A stretch of DNA of 56,143 bases from the NCBI GenBank assembly GCA_021775475.1, contig JAJFHS010000060.1, positions 1-56,143 of the forward strand, written 5' to 3'. Each line of letters starts with the position of its first letter. Positions within the stretch are counted from its first letter, which is position 1. The translations under genes were made by a program, and so were the position numbers. The DNA is from Hyphomicrobiales bacterium. GTDB taxonomy: Bacteria > Pseudomonadota > Alphaproteobacteria > Rhizobiales > JAJFHR01. Under the pieces are notes generated by a model. The model saw nothing but the letters and a program-made list of their open reading frames with translations. It was not told where the DNA came from and ran no database searches. Positions 8,457 through 16,018 of this stretch are shown here, piece by piece.

Positions 8457-9901
8457 CCCTGTGGCTTCCCGTGGGTTACAATGGAACCGGCAATTAGACA
8501 CAAAACAACCAGAAAGCCATAGACTGCAGCCATCTGGATTATCGCTAGACTATCAACCTGATGTCCCCATAATACCACACCCGCAGTAGTTGCAAATCCA
8601 AGCAAAAGGGAACCTTTGAACAACACTGCTCGTTTCTTTGCATGAGGATCATTTGGAAAAACGACGGCCCACATGATCACAGGCGTCAAAACTATCGAAA
8701 AACCAAATATCGAAAAAAGTGCCTTCAGAAAATCGAACTCCAATTTGATAAAAAATAAATAATACAAAAACATCACAGCAAACATAATAGTATATGTAAT
8801 AATTATCGGTCTAATAATCAAAAATTTCATTGGCTTATACAAAACATCGTACACTGCCTGACTGATAGGAACAATTCCGCTATCTGCAGTGCTTAGCAAC
8901 GCTGCGAATGCCGCAACCACCAAAACAGGAAAAACAACATATGAATCCAAAATTGTCCCCGAATCCCGGAGCAACATTGCTATTTCGCCAAGTGACACCG
9001 GAAGCGGGCCGAATTTTTTCGCCATCAACAACCCAATAACAGTGAACGTTGTCCACATTAACAGTACAGTAAACGCACCCTTGAAAATACCCTTGATAAA
9101 ACTTGGGTTATCGTGCGTAGCAAACCGCATTTGCCAGGTGGAATACAGTGAAGGGATAAGAAAAAAATTCACAAATGCAATATTCAACAACAAAGGAATT
9201 GGAAGTATTATTATGCTTTTCTCATAAGAAATTGCTGGTCTCGGAAATAGGTCAGACGTTTGCAAATCAATGATTTGAGTTGCGACTGAAACCAGCCCCA
9301 AAACGATAAATATTACCATCGCTCGAAATTGCATTCTGTCCGTGCTGACTACACTCCTCAAACCGCCAAATGCGACATATGAAAAAACAAGCATTCCCAC
9401 AATTGCCAAAGATAACAAGTTTTTATGCGTCGTATCCGGTATGAAAATATTTAAAATTGACGTACCTACATACAACTCAATCAGAAGTATAATAAAAATG
9501 GAAAAAACGGAAATACTCACGACAACTATCGATAAAGTTTTGTCAGAATAGTAATCCCCAAGATAATCATATATCGATGAAAAATCGGTGTTTTTCGGTT
9601 TGAATCTACCCATGAGGCGCGTGAAAATCACGATCCCAACAACCACCGTTATAGGTGCGAAAAGTATGTACACACCTTCTCTTGAAGCAAAAGAGAGAAA
9701 GAAAGTCATCACTGTCGCTAAGGAGGTAGTACGCGCCACATAAGATGCCGAGTTTTCAGCTGACCCCAGCGATCTACGAGCAAGAAAATACTCTGCATAG
9801 TCACTGTTTTGTTTGAAATGGCGAAAACCTGTAAAAATGCAATAGACCGCAAACGACAGAATAGCAATATACGCGATCAGCATGGGGGAGATTAATTGCA
9901 T
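8453..9901 (-). CDS. Sodium:solute symporter (SSS) family transporter
   Basis: The 482-residue product has about 12-13 hydrophobic segments and two SSS-family landmarks. One is GGLRSVVSTDRMQF (about residues 180-193), matching the family GGxxAVxxTDxxQ box. The other is ALLSTADSGIVPISQ (about residues 333-347), matching the conserved STADS region that forms part of the second sodium site. SSS proteins import sugars, amino acids, nucleosides and other small solutes with sodium. It is the first gene of a three-gene operon, and its stop overlaps the cyclodipeptide synthase start by four bases. That suggests it imports a precursor or moves the cyclic dipeptide; direction and substrate are inference. 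Confidence 0.78.
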   Translation of the reverse strand: MQLISPMLIAYIAILSFAVYCIFTGFRHFKQNSDYAEYFLARRSLGSAENSASYVARTTSLATVMTFFLSFASREGVYILFAPITVVVGIVIFTRLMGRFKPKNTDFSSIYDYLGDYYSDKTLSIVVVSISVFSIFIILLIELYVGTSILNIFIPDTTHKNLLSLAIVGMLVFSYVAFGGLRSVVSTDRMQFRAMVIFIVLGLVSVATQIIDLQTSDLFPRPAISYEKSIIILPIPLLLNIAFVNFFLIPSLYSTWQMRFATHDNPSFIKGIFKGAFTVLLMWTTFTVIGLLMAKKFGPLPVSLGEIAMLLRDSGTILDSYVVFPVLVVAAFAALLSTADSGIVPISQAVYDVLYKPMKFLIIRPIIITYTIMFAVMFLYYLFFIKLEFDFLKALFSIFGFSIVLTPVIMWAVVFPNDPHAKKRAVLFKGSLLLGFATTAGVVLWGHQVDSLAIIQMAAVYGFLVVLCLIAGSIVTHGKPQG

Positions 9902-10176
9902 TTGATACCTTAGCTTGCGTCTTTAAAACGTCATTCTTCCAGAGACCTTATACTTATGCAAGTGTGAATTCTTTCTACTCACCTGCATTTTGTGGCGTTT
10001 CCTGAGCACCCCCCATTGTTTGGACAGTTTCGATCGTAGCTTGGATAGCATTCTGCCTCTCTTTGAAAAAAGTTCAAAGAATGTCTCTGGTCGGGCACCA
10101 TATGGGACAGCAATAAGTTGGACAACGTAAGAATCGCATCAAATGACAGACAGAAAATATACAATCACCGAATTGT

Positions 10177-11352
10177 TTAATTCTCTAACCGAAAATTGTC
10201 GCTGGTAAGCGCGGAAAACGGTTGGCTCTGACGACCGTCAATCATGAGTTTGATGTACATCTCATAGTTGGCGAGGTTTACAAGATCACGCGGACCCGGA
10301 ATATCCGCGCCAAACTGCTTGGCTAAAATGGCAGCGTCAGTAGCCCCAACCCGAAATGCCATGAGCGTTCCAACGTTTCCGATAATTGCTTCCAGAACAT
10401 CGTTGTCGATCTGCGTGGTGTGCTGATGCGCCAAAACTAGCCCTAACCGATATTTACGCAGTTCAGAGAGCATGTCAGCGAAGGCAGAAGTGGTAAATGA
10501 GTGGAATTCATCGATGAATAAAAAATATGGTCTTCGCTCTTCTTCAGGAATATTCTGGCGGCTGTATGCAGCCAATGCTAAAGTTGACACGATCATGCCA
10601 CCAAGAATATTTGCAACATCAGCTCCCAGTCTTCCCTTGGACAGATTGACAATCAATGTTTTGCCTTCATCCATGAGTTTACGAAAGCGTAGTGGTTTTG
10701 CTGGTGAACACAACGCTTTGCGCACATGGGGATGCGCCAAAAATGCTCCCAGCTTATTTGCAATCGGTGCCACGCCATCCGCAGCGGTTTTGTAGTTCAT
10801 ATTAGGAAATTCTTTTGTCCAAAACTCCTTAACTTGCGGATCGGTGATGTCATCAATAACTGACTGTCGAAAAGACTTGTCCAGAAACATCGGCATAATA
10901 TCCTGAAGGCTGGAATGTGGGCGCTCCAGAAGCGCCAATAGTGAATAGCGCAGCAAATGTTCCATGCGAGCACCCCAGGCATCGTGCCACTGTTTCTTAA
11001 GCGTATTGATCAAACCGGATGCTACCAGATACCGGTGGTCACTGCGAACCATTGTGAGCGGGTTGTATCCATAAGGACAGTCTGCATTTGCCGGTTGCCA
11101 GACAATAGCTTCGGGGCACATCTTGGCTAAACTGTCACTGAGATCACCATGTGGATCAACAAGGCAAAAACCCTGTCCTTTGGCCAAATCCTGCTGCATC
11201 ATCTGCAACAACAGAGTTGATTTACCAGTACCTGTTTGTCCAATGATGTATTGGTGGAATAGTCGATCTGAAGCATTGATACCAAATGGACGGGATGGTG
11301 GACGGCCCTTGGTTTCGGCGAGCTGTGTGACGATCTCATGGTTAGGCTTCAT
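10177..11352 (-). CDS. VirD4/TraD-like DNA-transfer ATPase (no membrane domain)
   Basis: The 391-residue product is a HerA/FtsK-type ATPase related to conjugative coupling proteins. It has Walker A GQTGTGKS (residues 38-45), LVDPHGDLSD shortly after, Walker B FLFIDEFHSF (about residues 270-280) and a glutamine-rich sensor segment (LAHQHTTQID). The C-terminal part corresponds to the TraM-recognition region (PF12696-like). It lacks the N-terminal membrane segments of full coupling proteins and is much shorter than VirD4. It may move or package element DNA through a helper machine. No T4SS structural genes are nearby. It lies downstream of the serine recombinase on the same strand (55-base gap). 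Confidence 0.75.
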   Translation of the reverse strand: MKPNHEIVTQLAETKGRPPSRPFGINASDRLFHQYIIGQTGTGKSTLLLQMMQQDLAKGQGFCLVDPHGDLSDSLAKMCPEAIVWQPANADCPYGYNPLTMVRSDHRYLVASGLINTLKKQWHDAWGARMEHLLRYSLLALLERPHSSLQDIMPMFLDKSFRQSVIDDITDPQVKEFWTKEFPNMNYKTAADGVAPIANKLGAFLAHPHVRKALCSPAKPLRFRKLMDEGKTLIVNLSKGRLGADVANILGGMIVSTLALAAYSRQNIPEEERRPYFLFIDEFHSFTTSAFADMLSELRKYRLGLVLAHQHTTQIDNDVLEAIIGNVGTLMAFRVGATDAAILAKQFGADIPGPRDLVNLANYEMYIKLMIDGRQSQPFSALTSDNFRLEN

Positions 11353-11407
11353 ACAACCATCATGATAGAAATCACCGATTTTTCACAGACTACACGGCGA
11401 GCGCTTT

Positions 11408-12964
11408 TCAGTCATAGGAATGGCCATCTTTTGCAAGTAAATCCATTGCTTCGACGGTCTCAGGTTCGTTTGCCAGCGCTATCAGTCGCTTGATGTTCCG
11501 ATTTCGCACATGCTGTGGTCTTCGAGAAGTGGGTCGAGATGGGGCACCATAGAGGACAGTCGCAATATTATCGACTGCCAATAGCCAGTTTCGTGGCTCT
11601 AAATATACGTTTCTTTCCGTCACAATCCTGTTCGAGGTGGTGATTTTTACGATCTCGCGCTTTTCAAGCCTGGTCGCCATTGCGTAGGTGAAACAAAGGT
11701 TTTTCACCCGTTCGAGAAATTTTCGGATGTTGTGTAGAATTTCCTCTTTATTGGCCTGTTTGGCCCTCTGATTTTCGATAGTTTTGCGCTCCATGAGTAG
11801 TTTTTGCTTTTTGGTTTGATAGGTCTCATCGTCAATAATCCGGTCGATCAATTTATCAGACAGGCAATCAAGACGATCTTCAATTTTTGCTAGTTGCAGT
11901 GTGGACATGTCTTTTGGTTTTTGTCCTTCGCGCTCATCAAGCCACGTTCGCAACTCACGATCCAGCGCGTCTAAATCCAAAACCGGAATGCAGTGTGTAC
12001 TGAGTAAACCGTGAATCGCGGCCTCAAGCTTTTCCTCGCGAACGGTTTTGGTCAAACATGCTCGGGTTTGGCAGCGATAATAGATGTAGGTTTTCTGTTT
12101 TTCAGGAACCATTGCCGATTGGCACAGGCCACATTGGAATAAGCCACGGTACAGATGGTTGTGTTTGGTGACCTTCTTCCCGCTTTTCCCTCTTTTTATA
12201 TGCTGCACTTTTTCAAACAGTGTCACCGGTATCAGCGCTTCATGTACGCCATCAAATATCTGCCCAGTACGTTTAATTTTTATAATGCCAGTATAAAAGG
12301 GATTGTTGAGCACCTTTTCGATGCCGGTTTTTGAAAGTGGTAATTCAGAATGTGTTCTCAATCCCCGGCGCTCCATTTCAGGAACCAATGACCAGATGGA
12401 ATGTTCGCCGGATGCATATAATTCAAACAGAAGTTTGATCAACGGCCCCCGCACTGGATCAATTGTTTTCGGCTTCCCGCCACCATTGTCCACATACCCA
12501 ATAGGTGCCTTGAACGGATAGAGACCTTGTTTCAATCGTCCGGTGATGCCCTTGATGGTTTCTTCGCGCAGATTGCGAATATAATCAGCAGCGATGACCG
12601 CCTGGATATCCGCTGATAATCGTCCACCGCGTGAGCGGAAATTCAAGCTTTCAGATGCAAAGTGTACATCAATGCCTGCATCAGAGAGGTCGCCAATCTT
12701 GGCCCAGTCAGCGAAGTTTCTAGCTGATCGGTCAATCTTGTGAATGACCAGCCCATCTGCTTTGCCCGACTTGAGCTGCCTGATCATGCCATTGAAGATA
12801 GGCCTGCCTTTTTTAGCCGCCGTTTCCTTTTCCTCAAACCATGCGGTAATAGTTATGCCGTTGGTATCAGCAAAAGCAGCAATCGCCTCTTTCTGGGCAT
12901 CAAGGGATACACCTTCTCCTTGCTTTATGGTTGATACACGCACATAGCCAAAACATCGTTTCAT
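11408..12964 (-). CDS. Large serine recombinase
   Basis: The 518-residue product contains an N-terminal resolvase domain (GYVRVSTIKQGEGVSLDAQ, nucleophile Ser11; HKIDRSARN matches the conserved Arg motif). It is followed by a recombinase domain (about residues 155-265) and a zinc-beta-ribbon with cysteine pairs in FQCGLCQSAM and CQTRACLTKT. After a coiled-coil the C-terminus ends with a basic region. This is the layout of serine integrases that insert or excise mobile elements without host factors. A small ORF overlaps its start (ATGA at 12961-12964) and a huge palindrome lies further upstream. Target sites could not be identified. Confidence 0.88.
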   Translation of the reverse strand: MKRCFGYVRVSTIKQGEGVSLDAQKEAIAAFADTNGITITAWFEEKETAAKKGRPIFNGMIRQLKSGKADGLVIHKIDRSARNFADWAKIGDLSDAGIDVHFASESLNFRSRGGRLSADIQAVIAADYIRNLREETIKGITGRLKQGLYPFKAPIGYVDNGGGKPKTIDPVRGPLIKLLFELYASGEHSIWSLVPEMERRGLRTHSELPLSKTGIEKVLNNPFYTGIIKIKRTGQIFDGVHEALIPVTLFEKVQHIKRGKSGKKVTKHNHLYRGLFQCGLCQSAMVPEKQKTYIYYRCQTRACLTKTVREEKLEAAIHGLLSTHCIPVLDLDALDRELRTWLDEREGQKPKDMSTLQLAKIEDRLDCLSDKLIDRIIDDETYQTKKQKLLMERKTIENQRAKQANKEEILHNIRKFLERVKNLCFTYAMATRLEKREIVKITTSNRIVTERNVYLEPRNWLLAVDNIATVLYGAPSRPTSRRPQHVRNRNIKRLIALANEPETVEAMDLLAKDGHSYD

Positions 12965-13128
12965 ACATTTTCAGGGTTATCCTTGGAATCTACCATATCT
13001 GATGATTCATGCGAATCCGGCTGTTGTTGCCAATCCGACCACGGCCAGGTGCCGTCGCATTCCATGCGCTCATAAATACGTTTGCATAGCGCCAGATATT
13101 GATCCAGCTGTTGTTGCTTTTCATCCAT
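12961..13128 (-). CDS. Small ORF coupled to the serine recombinase
   Basis: A 55-codon frame starts at 13128 and stops inside the recombinase start (ATGA overlap). The product begins MDEKQQQLDQYLALCKRIYE and continues with a tryptophan-rich core (GTWPWSDW) and an acidic, serine-rich tail. I recall similar short proteins with a (L)CxRIYERMExDGxWPW pattern beside site-specific recombinases in alphaproteobacterial elements, so I think it is a real gene. It could be a recombination-directionality factor or a regulator. No enzymatic motif is visible. The overlap suggests its translation sets recombinase expression. Confidence 0.6.
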   Translation of the reverse strand: MDEKQQQLDQYLALCKRIYERMECDGTWPWSDWQQQPDSHESSDMVDSKDNPENV

Positions 13129-13456
13129 GAAAGAATTCTATGCCGGAACCGTCATCGTAAAAGACAGCATCGGGTGCGCAAACCCTTCAAGTTGCAGTCT
13201 TGTGATAATGTGCGAAATTGCTAGCCTGACTGACATACACCAAACAACCATTGATCTTTAGAACCACTATCTTGGTCTCACTGGTATTAACGGAGGGGTT
13301 TCACCCCTCCGCTGAATAACACCGGTGAGAGACCGGGATGGTGGTTTTTGTAGATCAGTCTGGCCAGTGTGCCAATTATGCACATGGTGTGGTCTACGAA
13401 TGAAAATCAGTCTGAACTAAAATGGCCCGGTTATTAGCAACATAATTTCAAACACT
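13129..13456. other. Divergent control region holding a large imperfect palindrome
   Basis: This 328-base gap lies between the minus-strand recombinase unit and the plus-strand Xre gene. Apart from the palindrome (13206-13386, listed separately) I see no gene. The segment must hold the promoters for both directions, but no clear -35/-10 pair stands out. Confidence 0.5.
13206..13386. repeat. Large imperfect palindrome / possible structured RNA or recombination site
   Basis: The centre is a perfect hairpin of GGAGGGGT and ACCCCTCC around 13292-13310. It is extended outward by GGTCTCACTGGT versus ACCGGTGAGAGACC, then by GATCTTTAGAACCAC versus GTGGTTTTTGTAGATC, giving arms to about 13251 and 13358. 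Still further out TGTGCGAAATTG (13210) pairs with CAATTATGCACA (13373). The whole palindrome is about 180 bases. It lies between the recombinase and the Xre gene. Possible roles are a crossover site, an oriT, or a long hairpin RNA. Confidence 0.6.
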
Positions 13457-13810
13457 ATGCTCAAAGAATTTGCACTTGACCTGAAGGTAGCTCGCCGCAA
13501 GTCAGGTTTATCGCAGTCAGACTGCGCTCATTTGTTAGACGTAGACCGTACAAAGATTTCTCGCCTTGAACGGGGGGACACTCCACCAACCGTACGTGAA
13601 TTCTGTACATTATCGCTGGTACATGGAAAATCATTTGAAAGCTTGTTTGGCAAGATATTTCAGGAGGTGCGTGATGCCTTAAAAGAACGGCTTACATCCA
13701 TTCCTGCTCAAGCGGGAAAGCGGATAAGTCAGTTTAACCGCACCAATACACTCAACCGGATTGGTGCTCAATTAGAAGGATTTCACACAAAGGACCATGG
13801 CTCGTCTTAA
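13457..13810 (+). CDS. Xre-family helix-turn-helix regulator
   Basis: The 117-residue product has a Cro/CI-type helix-turn-helix at residues 5-60 (LKVARRKSGLSQSDCAHLL, then DRTKISRLERGDTPPTV). A basic C-terminal tail of unknown function follows. Such regulators usually control excision or transfer genes of the same element. It overlaps the next gene by 14 bases and probably forms a unit with it. The palindrome immediately upstream is a plausible binding target, though not shown. Confidence 0.82.
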   Translation: MLKEFALDLKVARRKSGLSQSDCAHLLDVDRTKISRLERGDTPPTVREFCTLSLVHGKSFESLFGKIFQEVRDALKERLTSIPAQAGKRISQFNRTNTLNRIGAQLEGFHTKDHGSS

Positions 13811-14273
13811 GGTGCTGGTAATTGCCGCTGCCACCGGGCGCATTGGCTATGTGTACTTAATTGGCGGCAAGCTCAAGCACTGGACCATGTCGGTTAAAGC
13901 CAGCAAGTCACCGGAGTTGGCGGCAAAACAAACTACACTGTGGATTGAAGAACTTGAGCCGGACGTGGTGATCACAGAAAAAATTGGCAAGCATTCGCAT
14001 AAGGGAAAACTGACAAAACAACTCATTGCCACAATCACAAAAGTAGCAGAGAACCGGTATCTCAACGTTGTAGTAGTGCCTCGCGTGCAGAATTTCCAAA
14101 ACAAGTATGAGGAAGCAAAGGAACTGGCGAAACAATATCCAGATATTCTGCCATGGATGCCGAAAAGGCCGCGCATATGGGAGAGTGAGCCACGCAACAT
14201 GATCTATTTCGAGGCGCTAGCCCTTGCTCTTGAGGTGATTGATGCGGAGAAACCAGCATCCAATATAGCCTGA
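13797..14273 (+). CDS. Possible RuvC/RNase H-fold protein
   Basis: The 158-residue product looks like a small RNase H-fold protein of alphaproteobacterial mobile elements. A first strand (LKVLVIAAATGRIGYVYL) is followed by a WTMSVKASKSPELAA region, then PDVVITEKIG as the likely central strand with an acidic residue. The C-terminal block is PRIWESEPRNMIYFEALALA with acidic residues. In RuvC-type resolvases the first strand carries an aspartate, whereas here it reads VIAAAT, so activity may be lost. It is coupled to the Xre gene by an overlapping start. The fold assignment rests on pattern only and I am unsure of it. Confidence 0.45.
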   Translation: MARLKVLVIAAATGRIGYVYLIGGKLKHWTMSVKASKSPELAAKQTTLWIEELEPDVVITEKIGKHSHKGKLTKQLIATITKVAENRYLNVVVVPRVQNFQNKYEEAKELAKQYPDILPWMPKRPRIWESEPRNMIYFEALALALEVIDAEKPASNIA

Positions 14274-14484
14274 GTTGTATGGGAAGTGATCTGCTTTTCG
14301 GAACCGCGATAGCTACTTCACACAGCAAACAGAAACAGATGATGCACCAGCATGGCCAAAGAAAAGCGGAGGACGGCAACGCCGTTGCACCTTCGGTTTC
14401 AGTTAGCTACGTGAACTTGCATAGTGAGCTGGTCCCATATTGTTGGAAAGTCTGGCAGCCAAGTTAAAGTATATTCTAGCAATT

Positions 14485-15099
14485 TCAATACCACATGCGC
14501 CGGGCGATGGCATATTCTTCCGGTCCCACTGCATCTGCATAGATTGCCGTTGTCGAAAGATGGGCGTGACCGAGCCATCTTTGCACCAGGTTGAGGGGAA
14601 CACCTGATTGCACGGCTTGCACACCAAAACCATGGCGCAATCCCTTTGGGGTTGCGTGCGGACCGGAGATGTTGGCGGATTTCATGACGTCTTTGATGCG
14701 CTTCCAGGCCTTGGTGCGGCACCACGGCCACATTCTCTCTTGTGTCTCCCGGCCTTCAGGGGCGTTTTCCGGGTGTATTGTCTGCCCAGTGCCATGCACG
14801 TCGAAAAGTTCGGAGATAAGCTCACAGGGAACCGGCACTTCACGCACAACAACCAGTCCACGCTTCTTGAGCGTGCGAATTGATATAATCCGTGCACCTG
14901 GTTGAATGTGGTGACGTGTCAGGGCAAGAGCCTCGGAAATCCGGCACCCGGTATACACAAGCGTCATGCACAATGTTTTTAGTCGCGGGTCTTCGACTTC
15001 AGCCGCCTGCAAAAATCGCAGCCGTTCTTCTGCATTAATATATTTTCGCTCACCTCCACGCGTATAGAGGTTCATGCCGTAATCAATTCTGTGCAGCAT
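14485..15099 (-). CDS. Tyrosine recombinase, catalytic domain only
   Basis: The 204-residue product is a stand-alone tyrosine recombinase domain. Arg53 lies in TGCRISEAL, a basic hairpin follows (TLKKRG, Lys78/79), then PKGLRHGFG with Arg155. His178 is in WLGHAH and the nucleophile is Tyr187 in TTAIYADA. The position normally held by the first His (HxxR) is Lys152, as in some short plasmid-borne relatives. No N-terminal core-binding domain is present, so it may act with host factors or serve dimer resolution. Two palindromic sites with XerCD-like symmetry lie upstream (15213-15237 and 15356-15380). Confidence 0.8.
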   Translation of the reverse strand: MLHRIDYGMNLYTRGGERKYINAEERLRFLQAAEVEDPRLKTLCMTLVYTGCRISEALALTRHHIQPGARIISIRTLKKRGLVVVREVPVPCELISELFDVHGTGQTIHPENAPEGRETQERMWPWCRTKAWKRIKDVMKSANISGPHATPKGLRHGFGVQAVQSGVPLNLVQRWLGHAHLSTTAIYADAVGPEEYAIARRMWY

Positions 15100-15212
15100 A
15101 GCCGGTTCCTTGTGAGATCAGATAGATGGTGAGGTGGATCGACGATGCAGAAATCGCATACGGTTTGCAGCGCGGAATGACCGGGTACCTTGCATCAAGG
15201 CGGTGAGAGATG

Positions 15213-15237
15213 TGAACACAATTGGTAATATTGTTCA
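15213..15237. promoter_or_regulatory. Imperfect palindrome, copy 1 (recombinase- or regulator-binding site)
   Basis: The left half TGAACACAATT and right half AATATTGTTCA form an inverted repeat with a three-base centre and two mismatches. It lies 114 bases upstream of the tyrosine recombinase start and repeats the perfect copy at 15356. Confidence 0.5.
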
Positions 15238-15355
15238 CCGGCCGCCAAACCGGCTCAAACCCTGAGTTTGCCACTGGTACGCACCTACATCACTACACCA
15301 AACATTTACCATGATCAATAAATAATTACTGTTATTAATGAGTTATCGACCACAT

Positions 15356-15380
15356 TGAACAATATTACCAATATTGTTCA
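15356..15380. promoter_or_regulatory. Perfect palindrome, copy 2 (recombinase- or regulator-binding site)
   Basis: TGAACAATATT and AATATTGTTCA are exact inverted copies around ACC. Read as a crossover site, it would have nine-base arms (TGAACAATA) and a seven-base spacer, the usual geometry of tyrosine recombinase core sites. An operator is the alternative. Confidence 0.55.
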
Positions 15381-15551
15381 CAGTATAACAGGGTATATAT
15401 TTGTCAGCTATTCAACCATTTTACCTAATCAAGTTTCTAACGCAGCAGAATAGGTTCGAATAAAACATCTAACCATATGAATTTATTGCTTTTTTACACT
15501 AATATGGTAAGAATAAATGAGGAAATCGGCAGCATTTTTTGTCAAAAACTG

Positions 15552-15596
15552 CATGGAGATAGATGAAGACGAATATCGCCTGTATCTATCTCCATG
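15552..15596 (+). promoter_or_regulatory. Leader hairpin upstream of a small secreted protein gene
   Basis: CATGGAGATAGAT (15552-15564) and ATCTATCTCCATG (15584-15596) form a perfect 13-base stem with a 19-base loop. The structure ends about 15 bases before the AAGGAAGGTG ribosome-binding site of the next gene. It could control translation or act as an operator. Confidence 0.5.
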
Positions 15597-15619
15597 TGGA
15601 GAAGAAAGGAAGGTGTGAA

Positions 15620-15898
15620 ATGAGAACTTTGAGCGCTTTCGTTCTTGCGCTGGCCGTGGCAGCCGCCTTTACTACCGGTGCGTTTGCCGGTGGAGAAGCC
15701 AAAAAGCATCCAGGGTTTTGGATTAAATACGAAAATTTGGTTAGCAACTTGGGATGCTTCGTCCACGGACAAGCACTTTTCTGCCCATATGACGCGAATG
15801 TGTGGAGAAGGAGTACAACACTTATTACCGAGGATTTGCCTCCGGCCAGCGAGCGGGTATACGTGAACCCTTCGCAGTTGAAGTTGTCGAAAAAGTAG
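15620..15898 (+). CDS. Small exported protein of unknown function
   Basis: Starting at 15620, behind a good ribosome-binding site (AAGGAAGGTG), the product has 92 residues. It begins with a classical signal peptide (MRTLSAFVLALAVAAAF, likely cleavage after AFA). The mature part is about 70 residues and has two cysteines (GCFVHGQALFC) that could form a disulfide. No family was recognised. An upstream ATG at 15563 in the same frame lies inside the leader hairpin and lacks a ribosome-binding site, so I prefer the internal start. A strong terminator follows at 15920. It stands as a single transcription unit. Confidence 0.65.
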   Translation: MRTLSAFVLALAVAAAFTTGAFAGGEAKKHPGFWIKYENLVSNLGCFVHGQALFCPYDANVWRRSTTLITEDLPPASERVYVNPSQLKLSKK

Positions 15899-15919
15899 TA
15901 GCGCACACCGAAATTTATA

Positions 15920-15965
15920 GGGGAGAGCTTGGTTCACTTTTGAACCGGCTCTCCCCATTTTTTTA
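15920..15965 (+). terminator. Rho-independent terminator after the small exported protein gene
   Basis: GGGGAGAGC-TTGGTTCA and TGAACCGGCTCTCCCC form a long stem (15920-15956), followed directly by ATTTTTTTAT. It also lies just past the 3' end of the minus-strand gene at 16019. Confidence 0.85.
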
Positions 15966-16018
15966 TATACCAACACCAACTGCCGGTGATTTTGTATTTT
16001 GAAATCAGAGAAATGAGA

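Larger units (their letters stand above)
15100..15619. other. A+T-rich gene-free region upstream of the tyrosine recombinase
   Basis: This stretch of about 520 bases separates the minus-strand recombinase from a plus-strand secreted protein gene. It is A+T-rich, especially after 15300, and contains two copies of a palindromic motif and, near its right end, a hairpin with a 13-base stem. It could hold the recombination site and both promoters. No coding frame is convincing. Confidence 0.5.

Noticed and set aside
9979..10164. Possible small gene on the minus strand between the transporter and the transfer ATPase
   Set aside because: The frame has no recognisable motif or ribosome-binding site and its composition looks random; I treat the 275-base gap as intergenic.
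14279..14467. Short plus-strand frame after the RNase H-like gene
   Set aside because: It has no family pattern and no ribosome-binding site and runs into the convergent recombinase gene; probably chance.
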